Shown here piece after piece: positions 6,479 through 13,246 of a DNA stretch of 29,354 bases; position 1 is the stretch's first letter, and every line of letters begins with the position of its first letter. The position numbers were made by a program, and so were the translations under genes. This stretch comes from DASSKK01 sp035690495 (GTDB lineage: Bacteria > Actinomycetota > Actinomycetes > Propionibacteriales > Nocardioidaceae): contig DASSKK010000078.1 of assembly GCA_035690495.1 (NCBI GenBank), forward strand, positions 1 through 29,354, given 5' to 3'. The notes beneath the pieces are model-generated. The model had not been told where the DNA came from. It did not search any database and saw nothing but the letters and a program-made list of their open reading frames with translations.

Positions 6479-8584
6479 ATGGATGAGCGCGCTCCCTCGG
6501 ACTTCACTGGCCTCTGTGATCTCGCCACCTTCACTGCGCTCCCCCGGATCACCGGGCTCACGCTGAGCCTCGACGGGAGCCGGCTGGTCGCCACCGTGCA
6601 GGAGCCGGACCCGAAGCGCAGCAAGTACGTCTCCGCGCTCTGGGAGATCCCGCTCGATCCCCATGGGGAGCCGATGCGGCTCACGCGCTCGGAGAAGGGC
6701 GAGACGGCGCCGGCGTTCCTGCCCGGCGGGTCGCTGTTGTTCACCTCGTCCCGGCCCGTTCCGGACGGCGACGACGACGAGACGACCGGGGCGAGGCTGT
6801 GGATGCTGCCCACCTCCGGAGAGCCCCGTGTTGTCGCCGAGCGGCCCGGTGGACTGGTCGGGCCGGTGGTCGCGGCCGAGGCGGGCACGATCCTGCTCAC
6901 GGGCTCCCGGTTGACCGGGTCGACCGACGGGGACGATGCAGAGCGGCGGAAGGCCCGCAACGTCCGCAAGGTGAGCGCGATCTGGCACACCGGGATGCCG
7001 ATCCGCTACTGGGACCACGAGCTGGGCGAGGAGTCGCCGCGGCTGTTGAGCCATGACGTGGCCGCGAAGCCCGCGCAGGCCGACGAGTCCGGAGAACCGT
7101 CGGGACCGCACGACCTGGTCCCCGACGCCACCGTCGAGCTCACCGAGGCGGCGTACTCCATCAGCGCCGACGGCGGCACGGTCGCGACCAGCTGGCGGGC
7201 CCGCCGTGGACATGGCCGGGCGCCGAGCTGCGTCGAGCTGGTCGACGTCGCCACGGGTACGCGCGAGCGGCTGGCCAGCGAGGATGGCTGGGAGTTCGAC
7301 GGCCCGCAGGTCTCCCCTGGCGGGGACCGGGTGGCGATGTCGCGGGAGCGGGAGGGCACGTTCGAGACCCCGGTCGCGATGGGTCTGGACATCGTTCCCG
7401 CAGGGGTCTCGACAGGCTCGACCGGCGGGGGCGGCTCGACCGGCGGGGCCGGCTCGACCGGCGGCACGGTCCAGGTGCAGCTCGGCGACGTGTTCCCGAC
7501 CGAGTGGGCGTGGTCGCGCGACGGCGGCACACTGTTCGTCGCCGGCGACCTCGCCGGGCGGGGCGCCGTGGTGGCGGTCGACCCCCGGACCGGCGAGGTC
7601 CGGACGCGGCTGGCCAGCGACGCGAGCTACAGCCAACTGTGTCCGTCACCGGACGGCACCGCGTTGTTCGCGCTGCGCTCGGCGATCGACTCCGCGCCGG
7701 CACCGGTGCGGCTCGACGTGACCGCCGCGAACCAGCAGCCCACCGCCCTGCCGACCCCTGCGCCGACGCCAGCCCTTCCGGGCGAGCTGGTAGAGGTCAC
7801 CACCTCCACCGCCGATGGTCAGACCGTGCACTCGTGGCTGTGCCTGCCGGCCGGGAAGGGGCCCGCGCCGCTGATGCTGTGGGTGCACGGCGGCCCGTTC
7901 GGGTCGTGGAACTCCTGGAGCTGGCGGTGGAACCCGTGGGTGGCCGTGGCCCGAGGCTGGGCGGTGCTGCTGCCCGACCCGGCGCTTTCGACCGGCTACG
8001 GTCCGGAGTGGATGCGTCGCGCGTGGCCCTACGTGGCCGAGGAGGTGTGGTCCGACCTGCAGACCGCACTGGACGACGTACTCGCACGGCCGGAGGTCGA
8101 CGAGCAGCACGTGGCCTGCCTGGGCGCGTCGTTCGGCGGCTACATGACCAACTGGATCGCCGGGCACACCGACCGGTTCGGCGCGATCGTCACCCACTCG
8201 GGGTCGTGGGCGCTGGACCAGCAGCACGCGACGACCGACGCGGCGGCGTACAAGACCGGCATCTTCGGAACACTGGCCGAGCATCCGGAGTGGTACGCCG
8301 CCAACTCGCCGCACAACGCGGTCGACGACATCGTCACGCCGATGCTGGTGATCCACGGCAACCGCGACTACCGGGTGCCGCTGTACGAGACGCTGCGGCT
8401 GTGGTGGGACCTGGTCAGCCGGCACGAAGACCCGGAAGCGATGCCGCACCGGTTCCTGCAGCTGACCAGTGAGAACCACTGGGTACTGTCGCCGAGCAAC
8501 GCCGAGATCTGGTACGACGCGGTGCTCGGCTTCTGCGCCCAGCACGTGCTCGGGGAGGACTGGACGCCCAGCCCGCTGCTGTAG
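6479..8584 (+). CDS. S9 family peptidase (prolyl oligopeptidase / acylaminoacyl-peptidase type)
   Basis: 701 aa from ATG 6479. GTG 6443, the first codon of a longer frame, lies in the hairpin and is rejected. The N-terminal part (about 20-420) is a beta-propeller with repeated SLDGSRL, SADGGTV and SPDGTAL blade motifs. The C-terminal part (about 445-700) is an alpha/beta hydrolase with the catalytic triad Ser551 in GASFGGY, Asp630 in HGNRDYRVP and His667 in SENHWVLSP. Such enzymes cleave short peptides after proline or remove blocked N-terminal residues, in the cytoplasm. A Gly/Ser/Thr-rich insertion at residues about 311-330, encoded by an 18-bp tandem repeat, interrupts the propeller region. 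No signal peptide is visible. Confidence 0.93.
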   Translation: MDERAPSDFTGLCDLATFTALPRITGLTLSLDGSRLVATVQEPDPKRSKYVSALWEIPLDPHGEPMRLTRSEKGETAPAFLPGGSLLFTSSRPVPDGDDDETTGARLWMLPTSGEPRVVAERPGGLVGPVVAAEAGTILLTGSRLTGSTDGDDAERRKARNVRKVSAIWHTGMPIRYWDHELGEESPRLLSHDVAAKPAQADESGEPSGPHDLVPDATVELTEAAYSISADGGTVATSWRARRGHGRAPSCVELVDVATGTRERLASEDGWEFDGPQVSPGGDRVAMSREREGTFETPVAMGLDIVPAGVSTGSTGGGGSTGGAGSTGGTVQVQLGDVFPTEWAWSRDGGTLFVAGDLAGRGAVVAVDPRTGEVRTRLASDASYSQLCPSPDGTALFALRSAIDSAPAPVRLDVTAANQQPTALPTPAPTPALPGELVEVTTSTADGQTVHSWLCLPAGKGPAPLMLWVHGGPFGSWNSWSWRWNPWVAVARGWAVLLPDPALSTGYGPEWMRRAWPYVAEEVWSDLQTALDDVLARPEVDEQHVACLGASFGGYMTNWIAGHTDRFGAIVTHSGSWALDQQHATTDAAAYKTGIFGTLAEHPEWYAANSPHNAVDDIVTPMLVIHGNRDYRVPLYETLRLWWDLVSRHEDPEAMPHRFLQLTSENHWVLSPSNAEIWYDAVLGFCAQHVLGEDWTPSPLL
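7408..7468 (+). repeat. 3 x 18-bp tandem repeat inside the peptidase gene
   Basis: Units of 18 bp beginning at 7415, 7433 and 7451 share GGCTCGACCGGCGG. They are preceded by GTCTCGACA, so the block opens as GTCTCGACAGGCTCGACC. It is in frame and encodes the low-complexity stretch STGSTGGGGSTGGAGSTGG, about residues 310-329 of the peptidase. Confidence 0.85.
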
Positions 8585-8647
8585 ATCCGGGGTTTGCCGC
8601 ATGGCCCCCGGGGTACACGTGCTGGCACGCCCACCTCAGGAGGCAGC

Positions 8648-9076
8648 ATGGTTCCGTACTGGGTCTGGATCATCGTCGCGATCGTCGTGATCGCTCTCAT
8701 CGCCACGGCCGTGTGGACGATGCTGCGCAAGCGGTCGCGTGAGCGCGACCGGACACGCGCGGCACAGTTGCGCGAGCAGGCCGACGCGCAAGCCGGCGGC
8801 ATCGACAGGCAGGAGGCGCACGCCCGCGAGACGCAGGCGCAGGCGCAGGCGGCGCGTGCCGAGGCCGACGAGAAGCGGGCCAGGGCCGAGCGGCTCGAGT
8901 CCGAGGCCGCCGACCGGGACTCGACTCTCGCGGCGAACCGCGAGTCGCAGGAGCAGCGGCTGCGCGAAGCCGACGAGCTCGACCCGGATGCCGACGAACG
9001 GGGGGAGGCCGAAACCGACGTGCGGGCCGACGCCGAGACGGACAGCGAGCGCCCCACGGGCGAACATCGGGCCTGA
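8648..9076 (+). CDS. Small membrane-anchored coiled-coil protein, function unknown
   Basis: 142 aa from ATG 8648, with AGGAGG at 8638-8643 as an excellent ribosome binding site. One N-terminal membrane helix (about 4-27, VWIIVAIVVIALIATAVWTML) is followed by a basic KRSRERDR stop-transfer segment. Then comes a long Ala/Glu/Arg-rich helix (about 35-110) likely to form a coiled coil, and a very acidic tail. The layout predicts a protein tethered to the inner face of the membrane. No known domain is recognised. It lies 63 bp after the S9 peptidase on the same strand and ends 14 bp before the convergent GroES-like gene. Confidence 0.78.
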   Translation: MVPYWVWIIVAIVVIALIATAVWTMLRKRSRERDRTRAAQLREQADAQAGGIDRQEAHARETQAQAQAARAEADEKRARAERLESEAADRDSTLAANRESQEQRLREADELDPDADERGEAETDVRADAETDSERPTGEHRA

Positions 9077-9090
9077 GCCGGGAAGCAGGA

Positions 9091-9423
9091 TCAGAGGTAG
9101 AGGCCGGTCTGGGCGTCACCGAGCCGTTCGGCGGCCAGCGCGTGGATGTCGCGTTCACGCATCAAGACGTAGGTCTCGGCGTTCACCTCGACCTCGCCCT
9201 TGTCCTCGGGGTCGAACAGCACCCGGTCGCCGACCTCGACCGACCGTACGTGCGGACCGACGGCGGCGACCCGGGACCAGCACAGCCGCCGGCCGCCCAT
9301 CGCGGCGGTCGCGGGGATCACGATGCCGCCGCTGGAGCGCCGCTCTCCGGACTCCTTGTCCACACTCACCAGGACGCGGTCGTGCAGCATCCGGATCGGC
9401 GTCTTGTCGGTCTTGTCGGGCAC
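9091..9423 (-). CDS. GroES-like co-chaperonin (free-standing, divergent)
   Basis: 110 aa, somewhat longer than canonical GroES (about 97 aa). It has the GroES beta-barrel signature: LHDRVLVSVDKESG, the mobile-loop core SSGGIVIPATA, VAAVGPHVRSVEVGDRVLFDPED, then NAETYVLMRERDIHAL. GroES caps the GroEL ring during protein folding. Residues MGGRRLCW replace the usual acidic/Lys stretch after the loop, and a C-terminal extension (RLGDAQTGLYL) follows. There is no groEL beside it; it follows the DUF3618 gene by 6 bp. It is therefore probably an accessory paralogue rather than the main co-chaperonin. Confidence 0.85.
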   Translation of the reverse strand: MPDKTDKTPIRMLHDRVLVSVDKESGERRSSGGIVIPATAAMGGRRLCWSRVAAVGPHVRSVEVGDRVLFDPEDKGEVEVNAETYVLMRERDIHALAAERLGDAQTGLYL

Positions 9424-9429
9424 GGGCTG

Positions 9430-9696
9430 CTACCTGGACACCACGCGGACGGTGACGACGAGAGCGAGCAGGCCCACCACTCCCCCGGCGACCTTCAAGA
9501 TGTTGTCCGTGCGGGGGCTTCCGTCTGCGGCCACGAAGTAGCTCTTGACCGTCGCCACCTCCCGCTTGACGATGGTCTTCGGGCTGGCCCGGTGCACGAG
9601 CAGGTCGATGGTCTGGGCGAGGCGCTCACGTGTCTCGTCCATCTCGCTGACGAGGCTTTCCGGAGTGCCCGGTGGGCGGTCTGCGTGTGTGGCCAC
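9430..9696 (-). CDS. DUF3618 family small membrane protein
   Basis: 88 aa from GTG 9696, with GGAG 8 nt upstream. It carries the DUF3618 signature TPESLVSEMDETRERLAQTI, leading into DLLVHRASPKTIVKRE, and ends in one hydrophobic helix (about 68-84, ILKVAGGVVGLLALVVTVRVV). DUF3618 proteins are common in actinobacteria, often next to phage-holin-like membrane proteins and peroxiredoxin genes, but have no assigned function. It is the first gene of a two-gene unit with the GroES-like gene and is divergent from the peroxiredoxin gene. Confidence 0.82.
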   Translation of the reverse strand: MATHADRPPGTPESLVSEMDETRERLAQTIDLLVHRASPKTIVKREVATVKSYFVAADGSPRTDNILKVAGGVVGLLALVVTVRVVSR

Positions 9697-9743
9697 GTCG
9701 TCGTCTCCATTTCCCGCTGGCGGCTCGGGCATCCCGTTTGGAA

Positions 9744-9767
9744 GGGTACCGTCCGGACGCCGTACCC
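9744..9767. repeat. Inverted repeat in DUF3618 / peroxiredoxin divergent promoter region
   Basis: GGGTAC at 9744-9749 and GTACCC at 9762-9767 form a 6-bp inverted repeat with a 12-nt spacer that is itself near-palindromic (CGTCCGGACGCC). It sits in the 153-bp divergent gap and may be a shared operator. A TACTAGGTT stretch at 9804-9812 is a possible -10 region for the peroxiredoxin gene. Confidence 0.3.
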
Positions 9768-9849
9768 GCTTGCCGGGGACCGATGCGCTGCCCCAGGCAC
9801 GGCGTACTAGGTTGGGCGGTAGTTGGGCAGCACCACCGAGAGGACCACA

Positions 9850-10326
9850 GTGACCCAGAACCGCCTGAGCGTCGGCGACACCGCCCCCGACTTCACCCTG
9901 ACCAGCGACACCGGCGAGCAGGTCACACTGTCGGATCTGCGCGGCCGCAAGGTGATCGTCTACTTCTACCCGGCCGCGATGACGCCGGGCTGCACGACGC
10001 AGGCGTGCGACTTCAGCGAGTCGCTGTCGTCGCTGGAGACCGCAGGGTACGCCGTGCTCGGCATCTCGCCGGACCAGCCGGACAAGCTCGCGAAGTTCCG
10101 CGATCGCGACGCCCTGACGATCACGCTGCTCTCGGACCCCGACCGGCAGGCGCTGGACGCCTACGGCGCGTTCGGCGAGAAGACGATGTACGGCAAGACC
10201 GTCGAGGGTGTGATCCGCTCCACGTTCGTCGTCGACGAGGACGGCCTGCTCGAGCTCGCGCAGTACAACGTGAAGGCCACCGGACACGTCGCCAAGCTGC
10301 GCCGCGACCTCGGCCTGGTCGGCTGA
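9850..10326 (+). CDS. bcp: Thioredoxin-dependent thiol peroxidase (peroxiredoxin, Bcp type)
   Basis: 158 aa from GTG 9850, preceded by GAGAGGA at 9838-9844. It reduces hydrogen and organic peroxides in the cytoplasm with electrons from thioredoxin. Motifs include APDFTLTSDTGEQVTLSDLRG, then the peroxidatic site VYFYPAAMTPGCTTQACDF with Cys48 and a second Cys53 five residues on, as in atypical 2-Cys Bcp/PrxQ enzymes. SDPDRQALDAYG and the later RSTFVVDEDG strand are also present. Its length matches the family. It is followed 23 bp later by a tRNA gene on the same strand. Confidence 0.95.
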   Translation: MTQNRLSVGDTAPDFTLTSDTGEQVTLSDLRGRKVIVYFYPAAMTPGCTTQACDFSESLSSLETAGYAVLGISPDQPDKLAKFRDRDALTITLLSDPDRQALDAYGAFGEKTMYGKTVEGVIRSTFVVDEDGLLELAQYNVKATGHVAKLRRDLGLVG

Positions 10327-10349
10327 CCCCGCCTCTACACTGGCCGGGC

Positions 10350-10423
10350 GCGCTCGTAGCCCAATCGGCAGAGGCACCAGGTTTAGGTCCTGGCCAGTGA
10401 GAGTTCGAGTCTCTCCGAGCGCA
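10350..10423 (+). tRNA. tRNA with UAG (Leu-type) anticodon and short variable loop
   Basis: A complete cloverleaf can be drawn: acceptor GCGCTCG / CGAGCGC (10350-10356 with 10416-10422); a D arm with a weak 3-bp stem and GG at 10367-10368; anticodon stem CCAGG / CCTGG with loop TTTAGGT, anticodon TAG at 10384-10386; 5-nt variable loop; T arm GAGAG-TTCGAGT-CTCTC; and discriminator A at 10423. CCA is not encoded. UAG would read leucine CUA codons, but bacterial leucine tRNAs normally have a long variable arm and this one does not. TACACT at 10336-10341 could be its -10 box. The 3' end lies 2 bp from the convergent nucleosidase stop. Confidence 0.85.
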
Positions 10424-10425
10424 CG

Positions 10426-10965
10426 CTAGAGGTTCTCCTCCAGCCAGGCGCCGAGGGCGCGGGCGCTGCGGTCCAGCGCGGCCGGCCAGTCCAACGCCGT
10501 CCCGTCCGCGTTGTCGGAGACGTGCTTGACCAGTCGCACGGGTACGTCGAAATGCCTGCCGGCATACGCCACGGCGTAGCCCTCCATGTCGACCAGGTCC
10601 GCTCGCTCGGCCAGCCGTGCCTTGTCCACCGGGTTGTGCACGAACAGGTCGCCGCTGGCGAGCACGGCTCCAGGACGGCCCAGCTCGATCACCTCGTGCG
10701 GGTCGACGCCCAGCGATCGCAGCACGTCTGCATTGATGTCGTGGTTGAGCACGGTGCCGATCTCGTGAAGCCCGTCGAGTCCGTCGCGGAGCGCACCCGC
10801 GGTGCCGATGTTCACCACGGCGAGACCTTCCCGGTCCCGGCCGCAGAGCGCAGCGGTGACGGCGACTGCTGCCGCCGTCTTGCCGAGCCCGGTGACCACC
10901 ACGTCGAGCCCGTCCGGGACGCGGGCCGCCTCGGCGGCCAGGGCGGCGACCACGAGCACGCTCAC
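10426..10965 (-). CDS. Nucleosidase, MTA/SAH nucleosidase (PNP/UDP phosphorylase) family
   Basis: 179 aa, starting at ATG 10965. It hydrolyses the N-glycosidic bond of a purine nucleoside such as methylthioadenosine, S-adenosylhomocysteine or a related compound. Visible features are the start LVVAALAAEA, the ribose/phosphate loop VNIGTAGAL (51-59), DMEGYAVAYAG with the ribose-binding Glu128, and SDNADG with the catalytic-type Asp151. It is about 50 residues shorter than typical MtnN, mainly in the N-terminal half, so the exact substrate is open. It is the last gene of the murI-MBL-rph-rdgB run, 37 bp after rdgB, and ends beside the tRNA. Confidence 0.82.
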   Translation of the reverse strand: MSVLVVAALAAEAARVPDGLDVVVTGLGKTAAAVAVTAALCGRDREGLAVVNIGTAGALRDGLDGLHEIGTVLNHDINADVLRSLGVDPHEVIELGRPGAVLASGDLFVHNPVDKARLAERADLVDMEGYAVAYAGRHFDVPVRLVKHVSDNADGTALDWPAALDRSARALGAWLEENL

Positions 10966-11002
10966 GATGCGGTCTCGAGCCCTGCGACCGGCGTGGGGCC
11001 GC

Positions 11003-11653
11003 TCACGTGCCCCTCAACACGTCCACGACCAGCGGCGCGATCTCCCGCAGCGCCTTGCCGCGGTGCGAGACCGCGTCCTTCTCGTCGGCGGGCAGTTCGG
11101 CGGACGTGCGCTGCTCGCCGTCGGGGCAGAACAGGACGTCGTACCCGAAGCCGCCGCTGCCACGCTGCTCGCGGATCACCCGGCCGGGCATCTCGCCGTG
11201 CACGACGTGCTCCGCGGCCCCGTCGTCGGTGCGGTGCACGAAGGCGACCGCGCAGGCGAAGTGTGCGCCTCGACGCTCGTCGGGGACGTCGGACAGCTGC
11301 GCCAGCAGCAGGTCGTTGTTGGCCGCGTCGACGTCGGAGCTCTTGGATCTGCCGCTCCAGCGAGCCGACAGCACGCCGGGCATGCCGTTCAGTGCATCCA
11401 CGCACAGGCCGGAGTCGTCCGCCAGCGACGGCAGCCCGGTGGCGACCAGCCCGGCCCGTGCCTTGATCAGCGCGTTGCCTGCGAAGCTCGGCTCGGTCTC
11501 CGCCGGCTCGGCGTACGCCGTCACGTCGTCGAGCCCGAGCACCTCGATGTCGGTCATGTGCTCGGCGAGGATGCGGCGCATCTCCTCGAGCTTCTTGACG
11601 TTGCGGGAGGCCAGGAAGACGCGGGGTGGTTTCGAGGCTCGCTCCGCTCGCAC
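11003..11653 (-). CDS. rdgB: RdgB/HAM1 family non-canonical purine NTP pyrophosphatase
   Basis: It hydrolyses dITP, XTP and similar damaged nucleotides to the monophosphate, keeping them out of DNA. The conserved part begins RVFLASRNVKKLEEMRRIL. Further motifs are the family hallmark LADDSGLCVDALNGMPGVLSARW split over two lines of the fold, FVHRTDDG, GSGGFGYDVLFCPDG, and the closing SHRGKALREI. The start is uncertain. The frame upstream of RVFLASRN contains no ATG and runs straight into a 31-bp tandem repeat. The nearest usable codon, GTG 11653, lies inside that repeat and gives a leader VRAERASKPP. GTG 11662 and TTG 11689 are further alternatives. Confidence 0.88.
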   Translation of the reverse strand: MRAERASKPPRVFLASRNVKKLEEMRRILAEHMTDIEVLGLDDVTAYAEPAETEPSFAGNALIKARAGLVATGLPSLADDSGLCVDALNGMPGVLSARWSGRSKSSDVDAANNDLLLAQLSDVPDERRGAHFACAVAFVHRTDDGAAEHVVHGEMPGRVIREQRGSGGFGYDVLFCPDGEQRTSAELPADEKDAVSHRGKALREIAPLVVDVLRGT

Positions 11654-11734
11654 CTCAACCACCGGCCCCGGCCTCCGCTCGCACCTCAACCACCGGTCCC
11701 GGCCTCCGCCCGCACCTCAACCACCGGCGCGGGC
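11625..11734. repeat. 3 x 31-bp tandem repeat with palindromic edge between rph and rdgB
   Basis: Units begin at 11642, 11673 and 11704; each runs CTCCGCTCGCACCTCAACCA onward. Units 1 and 2 differ at 1 of 31 positions; unit 3 differs at a few more. At the left edge GGTGGTT (11625-11631) pairs with AACCACC (11657-11663), giving a REP-like hairpin GGTGGTTTCGAGGCTCGC... The array supplies the stop codon of rph (11717-11719) and the likely start region of rdgB. Confidence 0.9.
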
Positions 11735-12439
11735 GTTGCGCTGCATCCCGGTCAGCTCGGTGCAGCCCTTCTCGGCCAGGCGCAGCAGCGCATCCAGCGT
11801 CTCCCGGTCGAACGGCTCGCCCTCGGCGGTGCCCTGGACCTCGACGAACCTCTGGTCGCCGGTCATCACCACGTTCATGTCGGTCTCGGCGCGCACGTCC
11901 TCCTCGTAGGGCAGGTCGAGCCGTGGCTCGCCGTCGATCACGCCGACCGACACCGCGGCGACAGACCCGGTCAGCGGCTCCCCGGGCAGCACGCCCTTGC
12001 TGGCCAGGTGTGCGCAGGCGTCGGCGAGCGCGACGTACGCTCCCGTGATCGCGGCCGTTCGGGTGCCGCCGTCGGCCTGGAGCACGTCGCAGTCGAGCAC
12101 GATGGTGTTCTCGCCGAGCGCCTTGTAGTCGACGATCGCGCGCAGCGACCGGCCGACCAGCCGGGAGATCTCGTGGGTGCGTCCGCCGATCCGGCCCTTC
12201 ACCGACTCGCGGTCGGAGCGGGTGTTCGTGGAGGCGGGCAGCATCGCGTACTCGGCGGTCACCCAGCCGAGCCCGGAGCCCTTGCGCCACCGCGGCACAC
12301 CCTCGGAGGCCGACGCCGCGCACAGCACGCGGGTGCGGCCGAACTCGACCAGCACCGAGCCGGCCGCGTGGTCCAGCCAGCCTCGGGTGATCGTGATCGG
12401 GCGGAGCTCGTCATTGGCGCGACCGTCTGCTCGTGACAT
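11717..12439 (-). CDS. rph: Ribonuclease PH
   Basis: 240 aa, starting at ATG 12439. It is a phosphate-dependent 3'-5' exoribonuclease that trims the 3' end of tRNA precursors and other RNAs; the active form is a hexameric ring. The whole protein reads as canonical RNase PH: RADGRANDELRPITI, GSVLVEFGRTRVLCAAS, GWVTAEYAMLPASTNTR, RIGGRTHEISRLVGRSLRA, VLDCDVLQADGGTRTAAITG and DLPYEEDVRAETDMNVV are all visible. Its last residues, ARAGG, and stop are formed by the 31-bp repeat array. It lies 30 bp behind the MBL gene. Confidence 0.97.
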   Translation of the reverse strand: MSRADGRANDELRPITITRGWLDHAAGSVLVEFGRTRVLCAASASEGVPRWRKGSGLGWVTAEYAMLPASTNTRSDRESVKGRIGGRTHEISRLVGRSLRAIVDYKALGENTIVLDCDVLQADGGTRTAAITGAYVALADACAHLASKGVLPGEPLTGSVAAVSVGVIDGEPRLDLPYEEDVRAETDMNVVMTGDQRFVEVQGTAEGEPFDRETLDALLRLAEKGCTELTGMQRNARAGG

Positions 12440-12469
12440 GTGCCGAAGCCTAACGGGCCGCTTTCGCGG

Positions 12470-13246
12470 TCAGAGGGTGTACGTCGCGCCCGTGGCGGCC
12501 ATCTCGGTGGGGCCGTCGTAGGCGTTCCGTGCCTCGGCGAGGGCGATCGCTTTGTCGTGCCAGGCCGGGATGTGGGTGAGCACGAGCCGCGCCGCGCCCG
12601 CCTCGGTGGCGGCGATGCCGGCCTCACGTCCGGTCAGATGCAGGTCCGACGGGTTGTCGCCGCCCTCGCAGAACGCCGCCTCGCACAGCAGCAGGTCCGC
12701 GTCCTTGGCGAGCTCGGCGAGCGCCGGCGACGGGCCGGTGTCACCGGAGTAGGCCAGCACCCGACCGCCGCACTCCACGCGCAGGCCGTACGCCGGAACC
12801 GGGTGGGCCACCGGGGTGGCGTGGATGGTGAACGGCCCGATCTCGACGGAACCGTCGTACTCGTGGAAGTCGAACTCCTCGCGCATCCCGGAACGCGGGT
12901 CCAGCCCGTAGGCCCGGACCACCTGCGCCTCGACCCCCGGCGGACCCCACACAGGGATCGGCGCGCTGGGGCCCTCGGGGTGGTACTTCCACACCACGTA
13001 CAGCCCGCTGATGTCGAAGTAGTGGTCCGGGTGCAGGTGGCTGAACAGCACCGCGTCGAGGCTGCGCGGGTCGACGAAGCGGTGCAGGACCCCGAACGCG
13101 CCGCTGCCCAGGTCCAACAGCACCCGCCAGGTCCGCGCGGGGGTGACCGGGTCGGCGGCCTCGAGCAGATAGCAGCTCGCCGGGGAGTCGGGACCCGCGT
13201 ACGAGCCCGCACATCCGACGACGGTGAGCTTCATCGCGACGCTCAC
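12470..13246 (-). CDS. MBL-fold metallo-hydrolase, Rv1339-like (probable cyclic nucleotide phosphodiesterase)
   Basis: 258 aa, starting at GTG 13246, whose GTGA overlaps the murI stop by 4 bp (translational coupling). The metal site is LFSHLHPDHYFDISG (His70, His72, Asp74, His75), with SGDTGPS and the later LVLTHIPAWHD supplying further ligands. RNase Z-like MBL phosphodiesterases share this layout. In M. tuberculosis the gene in the same place, Rv1339, lies between murI and rph and has been described as an atypical class II cAMP phosphodiesterase. The shared gene order makes that the best guess here. It is cytoplasmic. Confidence 0.85.
   Translation of the reverse strand: MSVAMKLTVVGCAGSYAGPDSPASCYLLEAADPVTPARTWRVLLDLGSGAFGVLHRFVDPRSLDAVLFSHLHPDHYFDISGLYVVWKYHPEGPSAPIPVWGPPGVEAQVVRAYGLDPRSGMREEFDFHEYDGSVEIGPFTIHATPVAHPVPAYGLRVECGGRVLAYSGDTGPSPALAELAKDADLLLCEAAFCEGGDNPSDLHLTGREAGIAATEAGAARLVLTHIPAWHDKAIALAEARNAYDGPTEMAATGATYTL

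Noticed and set aside
11642..11734. CRISPR-like array
   Set aside because: The 31-bp units are head to tail without unique spacers, there are only three, they overlap coding ends, and no cas gene is present.
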